Below are positions 47,263 to 58,089 of a DNA stretch of 64,000 bases, in pieces (position 1 is the first letter of the stretch; every line of letters begins with the position of its first letter). The position numbers and the translations under genes are program-made. The notes under the pieces were generated by a model that did no database searches, was not told the DNA's origin, and was given only the letters and a program-made list of their open reading frames with translations. Origin of the DNA: Hoplostethus atlanticus (lineage: Eukaryota; Chordata; Actinopteri; Trachichthyiformes; Trachichthyidae); assembly GCA_034670405.1 (NCBI GenBank), contig JAXDDX010000289.1, positions 1 through 64,000 on the forward strand, given 5' to 3'.

Positions 47263-48480
47263 TGGCTATTGTGGTCCCGCGCGGAAAGCAGTGACGTAAT
47301 CATCCCGATTTGAAATCCTAGATATCAAACACGTTTTATATTATCGGGGCGGCCCCGATGCGTCCCCGAGCGGATCTGGATGTTAAGATTGGATCTGTAA
47401 ACCGCTCACATTACCAGATAATCGGTGCCGAACATCGGTGCCGAACAAGATCACTCCGCCGATTGCCGAATCGGGGATAAATCGGCCCAATTATCCTCTA
47501 GTGTGAGTCCGGCCTTACCCTATACACTTTTAAACGTGGACTGTTACACGCTCCCCCCTTGCTTTGCTTTTCCCTTTCTCTCTCTTCCTCTCTCTGCACA
47601 GGTGCCCATGGTTTGGGCTTGATGAGGGTATCCCTGTATAAAGGTCCCTTCTGGAGAGTGGAGGACAGACTCCTTCCAGCAGCATGTTATTTTTGTGTTA
47701 GCCGGCGCCTTTCTTTTGGGGAGAGACCTCCCTCCCGTTGACTTACGAACGTAAGGCCTTGTACATCTAATATGAGTGAAGATTCAGCAACTGGATAGCT
47801 TATTTCTCACCTCAAATTTGTTCAGAAACAGATTTTAGTGGACTACTAAGGTGAAATAAGTGAAAGTTTACGTACTTCATACAACGGAACCCCACTACTC
47901 ATGCTCAAACCCCATTGGCTCACAGAACTAGGGCCCTGTGAGGCTTTACAGCACACAGTTTGAACACTGACCAATCAAAAGCCTTGTCCCGCCTACTTCA
48001 TTTGCATGCATGCAGTCCACTAGTAGTACTAGTGGCACTAGTGGCAGTGATATCAAGGATATCACTGATATCAGTGCACTGATGGCACTAGAAAAGCACT
48101 GGTGGCAGTGATATCAAGGATATCGGTGTTCCTGTAACACTGATCCGACTGAAACGCGATGTTGTTCAAACAATGTTCCGCCATCCTAATGTTCAACACT
48201 ATTACCCTATACGTTGTGCTTTTACAAAACAGCTACAATTTATAGAAATAATTATTTGATGACACAGTATTATTTTATTTTCTAAATTATTTAAATTTAG
48301 CAAATTCATTGAAATAAGAAAGTATCTTGTGAATATATGTCAAAATGTTTCCACGGTTGCTAGGAGATGCATTCACTATTACTGTATGGGATTTACAGTC
48401 ACTGTAGAACACGCTTTCAGCCAATCAATTTCCAGGATGGAAACAACCGATTTGATAAAAATATAATAAAAATAGGAGTC

Positions 48481-48553
48481 AGCCTGGACAGCTCAGTCAG
48501 TAGAGCATGAGACTCTCAGTCTTAGGGTTGTGGGTTCATTCCCCAGATAGTGT
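48481..48553 (+). other. tRNA-Lys-like segment (right arm)
   Basis: Inverse duplicate of 40541-40613 with the first bases changed (AGCCTGGACAGCTCAGTC). Same anticodon-position CTC and same missing acceptor pairing. Arm duplication, not independent insertion, explains both. Confidence 0.6.
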
Positions 48554-49319
48554 CAAGTACTGTACAGTAACTGTGATGCAGTAAGATGAAACGTTACGTA
48601 TAGCCTTTACTACATCATTTATGGCGATGGATAGTAGCATCAATGGGAATAAAGTAGTTTAGGTATTCTCCTTTGTAGGACCTTTTTTACAGGAGAATTC
48701 TTCATTTTGAGGAGCTTTTTGAGAGTTGTAGTTCCAATTCAGTGTTCTATTCTGGAACTGTCCCGTTTATAACCCTTTATGATATTTGTAGCTTTTCAGT
48801 TCTTTAATATTGTTGGAACACATGATATTTAATAAGGTCTATACAATTTTCGTTTTTTAATTCAACAACTTCAATTTGTTGCCAATCTTTCTCTCTCCCT
48901 TTATTTATGGCAATCGTATTTCGATTTTCATTGTAATATGGCTTGCGAGATTAATCTCTTTTCTAAACCTGCTTTGTGGAACAGGCCCCCGATCCTCTCA
49001 TTCACCCCGCCCCATGCACACACAGGTTACAGTAAAAAGGCTCGGCTACAATCGGGTTTAATTGGCCGCAGCCGTGCTGGATCCGGGGAGAGTCAGTCCG
49101 CTGACTTCATTGTTGTTAATAGAGAAAATAATTAATCTGACAGTACACGCATTGTCCTGCTTCATGGATAGTAAGCAAGGAGCTGGCGGTTCACGGCAGT
49201 GAAAGCTCACCAGGCTTGAAAGGGTTACATTTTGGCTGGGTGGAGTTCTTGCTGGACAGCCAATAGGAAGGTCCCATTGATGCCCCTGCCCCGCCCCCTG
49301 ATTAGCATTTAGTGCAACT

Positions 49320-49690
49320 ATTGTCACTAGTAAGCATTTTGGCTTACTAGTGACACTAGTGGACATTTTGGCACTTACTAGTGACACTAGTAAGCATTTT
49401 GAGCCTCACTAGTTACACTAGTAAGACTTTCAGCGTTACTAGTTCGGTCCAGAGGGCCACTAGTGCGTCAAAAAGCGAACTAGTTGGGACTTTGGTGCTA
49501 CTAGTGCGGCGCCCGGCGTCACTAGTAAGGCTTTTGTTGGAACTAGTTGGAAAAAAGTGCCTCTAGTTGCTGAAAAAGAGTGACTAGTACGAGTTTTTGT
49601 TCAACTAGTACGACAAAATGCCGAACGAGTGCGACCAAATGTCCAACTAGTGCTGACAAAGACCGAACTAGTATAGGAAACTGACGCCTG
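49320..49690. repeat. ACTAGT array, right outer copy
   Basis: Hexamers start at 49459, 49479, 49500, 49521, 49542, 49562 (TCTAGT), 49583, 49604, 49625 (ACGAGT), 49646 and 49667, with 20-21-bp steps. It is the reverse complement of 39596-39840. Some hexamers mutated in one arm (39742 ACAAGT) are intact in the other (49521). Confidence 0.9.
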
Positions 49691-49734
49691 ATATCAAGGA
49701 TATGGAATAAATACTCAAATGGCTTTCCATACTA

Positions 49735-50283
49735 CAGTAGCAGTAACAGTAGCAGTAGTAGCAGTTGCATTAGTAGTAGTAGTAGTAGTAACAGTAACAG
49801 TAGTAACAGTGGTAGTAACTAGTGGTTGATAGGGTCTCACTGGGTGGTTGCTAGGTTATTACTAGTGGTTGCTATAGGTGATTCATAGTGATTGCTAACG
49901 TCTCAATAGGTGATTGCCAGGTCATTACAGATGGTTGCTAACACCCTAGCAACTCTCACACCTAGAAACACCCTAGCAACCACCTAGTATACCATAGCAA
50001 CCACATTGAAACACCCTAACAACAACCAAGTATACCCTTGCAACCACCTAGTACACCCTAACTGGTAACATGTAACAAATACTACAACAGCTACTACTAC
50101 TGCAGCTACTTCTGCTACTACTACTGCTACTACTATTACTTCTACTACTACTGCCACTACAACCAATACTTCTACTACTGCTACTTCTAAATACTGCTAT
50201 CAAAAACTTACTTAGTTGTAGTATCAGTACTATCAGTAGTAGTAGTACTAGTAGTAGTAACACTTGTAGTAGCAGTAGTGGTA
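49735..50283. repeat. AGT/CAG trinucleotide tract and ~22-bp minisatellite
   Basis: 49735-49820 is AGTAGCAGTAACAG-type triplet sequence. 49825-49930 shows GGTTGCTAGG-type units, while 49930-50070 shows the complement (CCCTAGCAACCACCTAGTA), so orientation flips near 49935. 50070-50283 returns to triplets (ACTACTACTGC, later AGTAGTAGT). Val/Leu/Ser-rich frames across it are by-products. Confidence 0.85.
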
Positions 50284-50291
50284 GTAGTAGT

Positions 50292-52798
50292 CATGGTGCG
50301 ATTTGCCGGGGGGAAATCTGGTCTATATATCCCTGTCTCTGCTGAATTCTTTTTTTTTTTACAAAATGTACCTCCGCATCTAGACTACGTGATGAGCCTG
50401 GTTCCAATGGCCTTGAGACATGCACGGTTTTACAGAATGTCACCATGCACCAATAGTCTATTTCAGCGCAAAAACTACAGCTAGCCAAATGGAAGAAAAA
50501 TGAAAAGGATTCAGAGCAGCATATCGTCGTATTTTACAGGACCCTCACAAATGACCAATCCTAGAAATATTACAACTGAGAATGAGACTACAGGAGCTAC
50601 TGTTGTTAGGATGGAGGGGAACTCCCAGGCTGACTCAAACAATGTGACGAAGAACCCAGGCTTACAAGCTAAAGTCTTGCCTTCTGAGGCTATGGTCGGA
50701 GGCTGCATTGAGCCGGGACGCTTTGCTAAATGGAGAGAGGGTCGAGAGTGGCTTGCTGTCACAGACGGGTCAGTTCAGTGTACAGCTTGCTCTGACATTA
50801 GAGATTTAGGTCCATATACTCAAGGGAGGCTCCATATCGACCCTGCATTCATTAATGGCATAAAAGCAAAGTCGGCAAAAAAATTAAATGACAAAATAAG
50901 CAAACATGGAAAGTGCCAGTCCCACATGAAATGCACAGAAATTTTGCAGAGAAGACCGCAATTGAAAAGGCAGTGGATAACGGTGCAGCTCTGTGGAGAA
51001 AACACAATGAAAAGAGTATAAAAGCAACTGAGAATTGCATGCGTACAGCCTATATGATCTGCCAAAATGACCTCTCATTCAAAATCCAGCCACAGCTGGT
51101 GGAACTGCAGCAACTCAACGGTGTAAACTTTGGAAGTATGCTGCATTCCGACAAGGCTTGTCGTAATATGCTCATGTTTATTGGAGATAAAATGACAGCT
51201 CAGCTAGTGGACTTCATCAAAAACTCATCTGATAAGTTCAGTATTCTCATTGATGAGAGCACAACAGTGTCAAACAAAACATGCCTGATCATCTACATTA
51301 GAATTCCATATGAAGATGAGATCTGCAACTTCTTCTTTCAACTTGTTGAACTGCAGTCGTACACTGGGGTTGTTGGCTTTGCAACTGATGGGGCCACTGC
51401 TATGATGGGCCGATACAGAGGAGCAGCCACACTCCTACATGAGAAGATTAACCCTCACCTGACCGTCATTCACTGTATGAATCACAAGTTAGAACTTGCG
51501 GTCCATGATGCTGTAAAACATACTACAGAGGCGAGTCATTTTCAGATGTTCATTGACTCTCTGTACTCATTTTCTCTCGAAACGAGATGCGAGAGCTTGA
51601 GTCTGCAGCTTCCAAATTGGGGATGCACGCTCTTTGGAGCGTTGACAGAAGACAAATCCAGATCTACCATGGAGAGGGCCAGATGTCGGGGCATTCATGC
51701 TAAAATGACACAGTGGCTTTTTTTGGTGGAGATGGCGTTCGTAAAAGTTGCGCTGGAGACCCTGCAGGCCTTGTCCCTGTTTCTTCAGAGGAGAGATGCC
51801 ACAGCTGTCAGTGCTAATACTGAGGTGGGCGTTGCACTGAGAACACTGAGGGCTATGAGGCAAGCCGATGGTGTGAACGCAAGATGCCTGAAGGAGGATT
51901 TTGAAAGTATCCACATGTTCAAGGGGGTGATTTTTCGTTTCCCTGGCTGACAACATTGAGCGCAGGCTTGATGACAATGGAATTATTTCTGCTGCAGCCG
52001 CTCTAAATCCGTCAAATTGACCATCTGATCAAGACTCTCGCTATTGAGGCCGCAACCAGTCCCATACTCCTGAAGGAATTCCACAAATTCAAGTGTCATG
52101 GTGTCACAGGAGAGAATCTGCGCAAAGTGCTCACTACTGTCTCCACGCTCCCAGTGTCAACAGCCGAGTGTGAAAGAGGGTTCGGTGCCATGAACCATAT
52201 TCTCACAGACGGTAGAAACAGAATGAACGTCTCCACGCTGAACAACCTGCTGTTCATCTCAGTAAATGGACCAGAGGTTGCCTCCTTCCCTGCCTGGAGA
52301 TTTGCAGAGATGTGGGTGAAACAGGGACGACATGCCGCAGATGACTCCTCCACAGGAAAGCAGAAAAAGAAGACGGAAGTCCGTCATCAAAGCAGACTGT
52401 TTTCTTAGTCTGACAAGTAGACATATTTATTTATTTTATGTTGACAGCACGTTGTGCTATTGCATTTTGTGATTATTTTCTATATTAAAGTTTATAATAG
52501 GAAAGGGGGATTTAATTCTGGCATGTTAAAGTAGAATTTAACCTTTTTGTTTTGTTGTGTATGATCGAATCCCCTATGTGTCCGCATGAGGAAAGGACAA
52601 GGCATGAGAGTGAATTTGAAATATATTTTCAAGTTCAAGTTCCGAAATTGTATTATTCTATAAATGTTACTTTAACAGCTGCAAGAAATAGCCTGACAGG
52701 CTTCATAGTCTATATAGACCCACAGTTGTTTGTGATTTATTTTCATGAATAAAAACGTTTCAAAAACATCCCCACCTCACCCCACAAATCGCACCCTG
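50292..52798 (+). mobile_element. hAT transposon with 8-bp target duplication
   Basis: The left end CATGGTGCGATTTGCC and the reversed right end CAGGGTGCGATTTGTG form the inverted termini. GTAGTAGT flanks both sides (50284-50291, 52799-52806), an 8-bp duplication as expected for hAT and made from the surrounding triplet repeat. Length is 2507 bp. It encodes a broken transposase (50500-52408). Confidence 0.9.
50500..52408 (+). pseudogene. hAT transposase (KIAA1586/ZNF862-like), broken
   Basis: The first frame (50500-51021) reads MKRIQSSISSYFTGPSQMTN and KWREGREWLAVTDGSVQCTA, a TTF/BED-like zinc module with CTACSD, then shifts near 50925. The frame 50913-51950 has NGVNFGSMLHSDKACRNML, SDKFSILIDESTTVSNKTCL (catalytic Asp region), then GVVGFATDGATAMMGRYRGA (second acid) and HCMNHKLELAVHDAVK. 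Sequence between VELQ and SYTGVVG looks shortened. A further break precedes 52127-52408, with LPVSTAECERGFGAMNHIL and FAEMWVKQGRHAA, the hATC dimerisation region. Such proteins cut and paste hAT DNA. At least two frameshifts make this one inactive. Confidence 0.8.
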
Positions 52799-52806
52799 GT
52801 AGTAGT

Positions 52807-53560
52807 GAAAGTAGTAGTAGAAGTAACAGTTGTAGTTGTAGTAGTAATAGTAGCAGAAGTAGTAGTACTAGTAGTAACAGAAGTAGTAGTAGTAGTAACA
52901 GTGGTAGTAGCAGCAGTAGCAGCGGCTGTGGCTCAGGAGGTAGAGCGGGTTGGCCTCCAATCAGAAGATCGGAGGTTCGATCCCCATGTCGAAGTGTCCT
53001 TGGGCAAGACACTGAACCCCAAATTGCTCCCAATGGTCAGGCCAGCACCTTGCATGGTAGCTCACTGCCATCGGTGTGTGAGTGTGTGAGTGTGTGTGTG
53101 AATGGGTGAATGAGAGGCATATACTGTAAAGCGCTTTGGATAAAAGCGCTATATAAATGCAGTCCATTTACCATTCACCATAGTTGCAGCAGCAGTAGTA
53201 GTTGTAGTAGGAGTAGTAATAATAGAAGTAGTCATAGTAGTAGTATTAATAACAGTTGTAGGAGTAATAGACATAGTAGTCTTAGCAGTAGAAGAAGTAC
53301 AAGTAGCAGCAGCAGTAGCAGTAGCAGAGGGAGAGACAGAGGTGTCTGTTGTGTGAGAAATGGCTAAAAAAATGCGAGTAAACTTAAACACTATCGGACA
53401 AAATCGGACTGCTTAGAAAAGAACATGATTCCCAAATATGCTGAACATTTTGAATGGCATTGATAGCTTAAACGGTGCAACACTAGTATAAGAGCAAAAA
53501 TGTACTAGATTAGGTAACTTTTCTATAGGAAATGTGACCGTGCTTGCTTACAATGCAAGA
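52807..53560. repeat. AGT-type trinucleotide tract, right part, split by a SINE
   Basis: AGTAGTAGAAGTAACAG-type triplets occur at 52800-52913 and 53186-53330 around the SINE. It is the continuation of 50230-50291, separated by the hAT. Confidence 0.85.
52914..53182 (+). mobile_element. tRNA-derived SINE
   Basis: It starts GCGGCTGTGGCTCAGGAGGT, with an A box TGGCTCAGGAGG and a B box GGTTCGATCCC about 35 bp on. It continues with GTGTCCTTGGGCAAGACACT and GAACCCCAA, the conserved middle of a widespread fish SINE group (V-SINE type). The 3' part GTAAAGCGCTTTGGATAAAA and TATAAATGCAGTCCATTTAC is LINE-related. It lies in the triplet tract, so its target duplication cannot be separated from the repeat. 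RNA polymerase III would transcribe it. Confidence 0.85.
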
Positions 53561-53569
53561 GTCTCATTG

Positions 53570-54190
53570 ACTACGTGATCACTGCAAGAGGTTGCTAGGT
53601 TGTCACTAAGTGATTACTAGGTCATTACTAGTGGTTGCTAGGGTCTTACTCGGTGATTGCTTGGTCAATACTAGTGGTTGCTAGGGTCTCACTAGGTGGT
53701 TGCTAGATGATCCCTAGTGTTTGCCACATTGAAACACCCTAGCAACAACCTGCTAAACCATAGCAACCACCTAGTACACCCTGGCAACCAACTAGTAACA
53801 CATTAACAACCATATTGAAGCACCCTAGCAACCACCAAGTACACCCTTGTAACAACCTATAAACACCCTAACAACCACCTAGTACACCCTAACAACCACC
53901 CCATACACACTAGCGGTCACCTAGTAACACCCTTACAACCACCTACTAACACTTTAGAAACCACCCCATACACCCTAGCAACTACTTAGTACACCCTAGC
54001 AACTACCTAGTACATCCTCAAAACTACCTAGAAACACCTTGGTAACCACCTAGTACACCCTTGCGACCACCTAGTAACAACCAAGCAACCACCAAGAAAT
54101 GCCCTAGCAACCACTACAAAAAACCCTAGCAACGACTTAGTACACCCGCACAACCACCTAGCATACCCTAGCAACCACTCTTACACTAGC
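53570..54190. repeat. ~22-bp minisatellite with orientation switch
   Basis: Units of GGTTGCTAGGGTCTCACTA run to about 53735, then the complement CACCCTAGCAACCACCTAGTA runs to 54190. Each unit is 21-23 bp, with many substitutions. It matches the array at 49825-50070 in sequence and in the switch. Confidence 0.85.
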
Positions 54191-57100
54191 AACTTTCCAC
54201 CCTTCAAAATACAGATTTAACACCTGTTCAGAATGTTCACAATAGCACTGTAAGACATGATGTCACTGGCATTTACAGAACTTTCCCAGTTTTCAACTTT
54301 CTATCCGGGTTAATGTTTTAACCTAGAGACATCAATGCTTTTTCACAATCTTCCAAATGTCATTTAAACACATTTTGTAATTTAGATCATTTCTGAACAT
54401 TCTATTCATGATCAAGTTTCAGCTGTTGGTCCACTGCTACTAGAGAACTGTTTTATTTTCCATTATGTTGATTTCACTTAAAATTATCTTTCTGATGAAT
54501 TCAACTCAACATTTTTAAGCTGAAGCAAACACTTTTCTTAAAGAAATCTAGCTAGCTATTACTCTTATTCTTCTGTGCCATTGTTTTGCTCACCTGTAAC
54601 TCAAAAACCGTTTATGCGACAGATATGGTTCATATTCATATTCATACCAAAACATACAGAATTGTGTCATACAATTTGCAAAATTTTGCATACATGAGTT
54701 ATTCCAGATTGTAATGTTTTTGTTTTTTACCATGTAGGCGTGTTATTTGTCCCACAGTCCTATACTACATACACGTTTCACACAGCAAAATATGCAGAAT
54801 TATTTATAGAACTGTGCTATGACTTTTCTTAAGAAAGAGAACGGAGATATTGAATTGTTAGCTAAAACAGTTAGTAACCATTTGAACTGTAAATCAGATG
54901 ACATGCGATATGAACAAACATGTTCATATGTCAAATTGTGCTGCTCTACATCTGCACTCCTAATAGACTCTTAATTGACTAAATTACTTACTGTTCTTTG
55001 ATTAGAATCAAAAGGACTCAAACTGCTGCTCTTGGAAACTGAGAATCACGTTTATTTCCCCAGTATGGCCCCCACCTGACAAACTCCCCCTTCCTTCCGC
55101 ACAGAATAACTCTGTATGCCTTTCATTCTGTACCACCAAGCCCAATATCTTATGAAGGTAAACACAGAGAAAGGTCAGGGAGGTATTGACAGGGCCCTGC
55201 TTAGGACAGTGACATTTCAGCCCCAGTGCGTGTGTTTTATCAAGTGTTCAATATCTCCTGAATGTGACATGAGTGGGACGTGGGGGCTGAGGTGTTATAT
55301 TGAAGGTATATATATTGAAGGTAGCGGATTGGCCAAGCTGTCAGGGATCAACCTTTGGCATGAATGGTTGACCTTAGGTGGATTACTTGAGGCTGGAGGA
55401 ATTTGGTAGCTGAAACTGTTGTTAATAGATTGCTTCCTTTAGAGAGCATCCCATTGGTTTCAAAGAGGATCACTTTTCCAAACTATGCCAAGTCTGCGAC
55501 CATTTGTGCAATTATACCAGCTATTATTTCATTTTAAATTATATATATAAATTGTATGTTCATTTCATTGCAAAACACTATATATCCATCCAGGTGATTC
55601 TATCCAGAAAAACATCCATTTTGTAAGCAAAGTATATGGCACATATGTATATGTATATGGCACATATTCTTTTTATTCTATTGTTATTATTATTATTTTC
55701 TTATTTCTTATATCTTTTTATATATTTTAGTGTGAATTTCTCCATTTTATATTGTATTCTTGACCTTTGCCTTTTACAGTACTTGCTTTTATTCTTGTTG
55801 TTTTTATTCTTCTCTTGCTATGTTTATTGTTATGCACCAAACACCAAGTCAAATTCCTTGTATGTGAAAACATATTTGGCAATAAAACTGTTTCTGATTC
55901 TGATTTAAAATGCACTTTGATTGTTACACATAATGTGCTTTACTTTCACGCCACCAAACATTTTATGAGAGTAGGCCTCCATTTTTTCAAAAAGTGGATG
56001 TTTCATCATATTGCATCTTCATATCATCTTGCATGTAATATATAATTTCCATATGATAAGGTGTGGTGCAAGAAATCTGAAAATCTGTCAGTGGACACTG
56101 TCCCTAAGACTTAGCCTACTGAATCAAATAAAAAACAATGATTCCCATTATCCTCATTCTTTTTACTGGACAAACTCTTAAGAGCTGACAAGGGGTGGCT
56201 CTTTTTGCATTACCAATCCATGATTAGACTTTCCATAATTTAACTGCAATGAGTCTGAACCAGTGAACTGCACAAACATACTGTAAAAACGTCAATCATG
56301 CCCTGAGAGCTTAAAAAAATGTGTTTGTCACATTAACCCTAATAGACGCCTACTCTTACAAGTGATTGAGAGTAAAAATGTAAAGCTGCACGAGGCAACT
56401 CACATGTTGGCAGCTCCAAATGGCAGCGAGAGGTTGCTGAAAAAAATGTAAACGTCAATACCCAGAAATCATGTAACATGATGTCAGTAAACTGCACACA
56501 GCATGCACCTTTACCAAGCCAGTTGGTCTGTGATTGCTTTAGACCCAAGGGTGCCAAAGGGATGAGAGAGGCAAAAGATCTAATGCTGGTGAGTCCAGCT
56601 TTCCCTGCTGTTTAGGAGACATTACATTGTATGGGAGTTTCAATTTGTCAGTTCCTGTGGGTGGGGAAGTGTACACACCTAGCCTACCAGAATTTAATTT
56701 GGATGAATACAGCGAATCCGCTGGGTCCCTGTTACTTGATTTAGGCTGATATGGGTATATTTTTACATTAAAATTTTGCCTTGTGCAACTTTAAAACTAT
56801 TGATAGTTCTTTTTAGAGGAGAGTATATAACTTAAGTCCTTGTTTGGCATAACAATTTTATAGGTCATTTTTTTCTATTTTCTTTTTTAATTTTGAACAG
56901 AACTCTTCAGTTAGATCAATCAGTAGAAAAGGAGAAAGGGGACCCAAGAAGTAATGGTGATAGTTTGGGTCATTCTGTTCTAATGTCTTACAAAACGTAG
57001 GTGCTTTGTGCAGTGGCTTTCATTTTCTACTTTTTGCATCACAAAGACTCACCATAAGGCTTGGCCAAGGTTTTTGCATACCTTCAAGTGGGCATGAATT

Positions 57101-58089
57101 ACTGTTTACAGTAAAAACTATTGTCATTCTGTATTAAGGGTAAAAGAGCACTAAGAACAATATGGTTTGTTTTATCTCTGACATTATGAGTGTTAATATG
57201 TTTACAGGATGCATCTGTGAAAACAAACTTGTGCAGTACTTGAACAAAAGGCTGAAGCCAACCCACACATAAATATAAATATCACCCACATAAATATTGG
57301 TTTTCACTTGGGGATTTCACAGAGAGAAGAGAAAAACTCCCAATGTCACACTGTTTTTAGGGTCCACTGGATTTTTTCTAACCACAAGAAATTCTTCAGT
57401 CCCAGAGTCTCCTTTACCAGTAATAATAGACTCTAGTGTGATACAGTCAAATTACATGCTTGGAATACATTGGGGTGATTTTCTGCAATCTCTTGGGCAA
57501 AGAAAGGAAATTACATTTCTTTTGTTGATTCCCACAAGTGTCCACATCAGACACAGAGTAGAGAACAGTGTGCTCTTGCAATAACATAACATGCAGATCT
57601 CTGAACCAAGGGGCAACAGAACAGACTTGGTAGAATGCCATTAGAGGCCCTGTTTCATAGGCCATACAACTGTGGTTAGGCTTAAGTAATGGGTGGAATT
57701 GTTTTCTCCTTTCAAGAAAGGCTCCTCACTGGCAATTATCCTAGCAATTAGACACAGCTCTATGTAATTACACATGTCACAGAAACCTCTGGTATTGTTC
57801 CCTTCCCTTTTGGTCATTCTATTTTCCTTTCAGAAACATAAATAAAAAATGAAAAAATCCAAAAATGAAAAACATATATATTTTTCTTTTTCATGGTCAA
57901 AAACGGCTGATGCAAAATATAGAAATTATTTGATTTTCTTTTCCTTGATTTTCCTGTTTTTCCTTTGTAAAACAAAACATAAAATCATGAGAAAACAAAA
58001 AACATTGTCATTGACAAGGTCGTGGAGAGTGCTATAATCAAGTGATTTTGGGGGCCCGTGAATTACTGTAAACTTGCATTACAATAGTC
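54191..58089. other. Intergenic stretch, little recognised
   Basis: AT-rich, apparently single-copy sequence with no supported coding frame. The only element seen is the LINE 3' tail at 55640-55912. Short frames such as 55116-55409 and 57297-57584 have no recognisable domain. Confidence 0.5.
55640..55912 (+). mobile_element. LINE 3' tail remnant (L2/CR1 type)
   Basis: The segment ends with CACCAAGTCAAATTCCTTGT, ATGTGAAAACATATTTGGCA and ATAAAACTGTTTCTGATTCT, the 3' end of a fish LINE class that terminates in TTCTGATTCTGA repeats. Nothing coding remains. Its left limit is unclear. Confidence 0.6.

Larger units (their letters stand above)
46018..47514. mobile_element. Second TTA-flanked element (Harbinger-like) with Myb/SANT frame
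   Basis: The left end GGCTGGGCTCACAC and the reversed right end GGCCGGACTCACAC match at 12 of 14 bases and are flanked by TTA (46015-46017, 47515-47517). Ends are rich in AATCGG/CCGAT motifs. It sits in right-arm sequence absent from the left arm. A minus frame at 47062-47262 resembles the Myb/SANT-like second protein of Harbinger elements. No DDE transposase was seen, so it probably needed one in trans. Confidence 0.7.
47620..49731. repeat. Large inverted repeat, right arm outer part
   Basis: Inverse partner of 39537-41090. Pairing ends at GGCTTTCCATA (49731), whose complement starts at 39537. The extra segment 47680-47985 is not in the left arm and contains CACTGACCAATCAAAAGCC, also found beside the central array at 42665 and inverted at 43195. 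The right arm also keeps 49140-49320, absent on the left. Confidence 0.9.

Noticed and set aside
49984..50263. Val-rich and Ser-rich frames
   Set aside because: By-products of the AGT/CTA trinucleotide tract.
52743..53391. Leu-rich, Val-rich and Thr-rich frames of 80-114 codons
   Set aside because: Translation of triplet repeats and the SINE; no domain.
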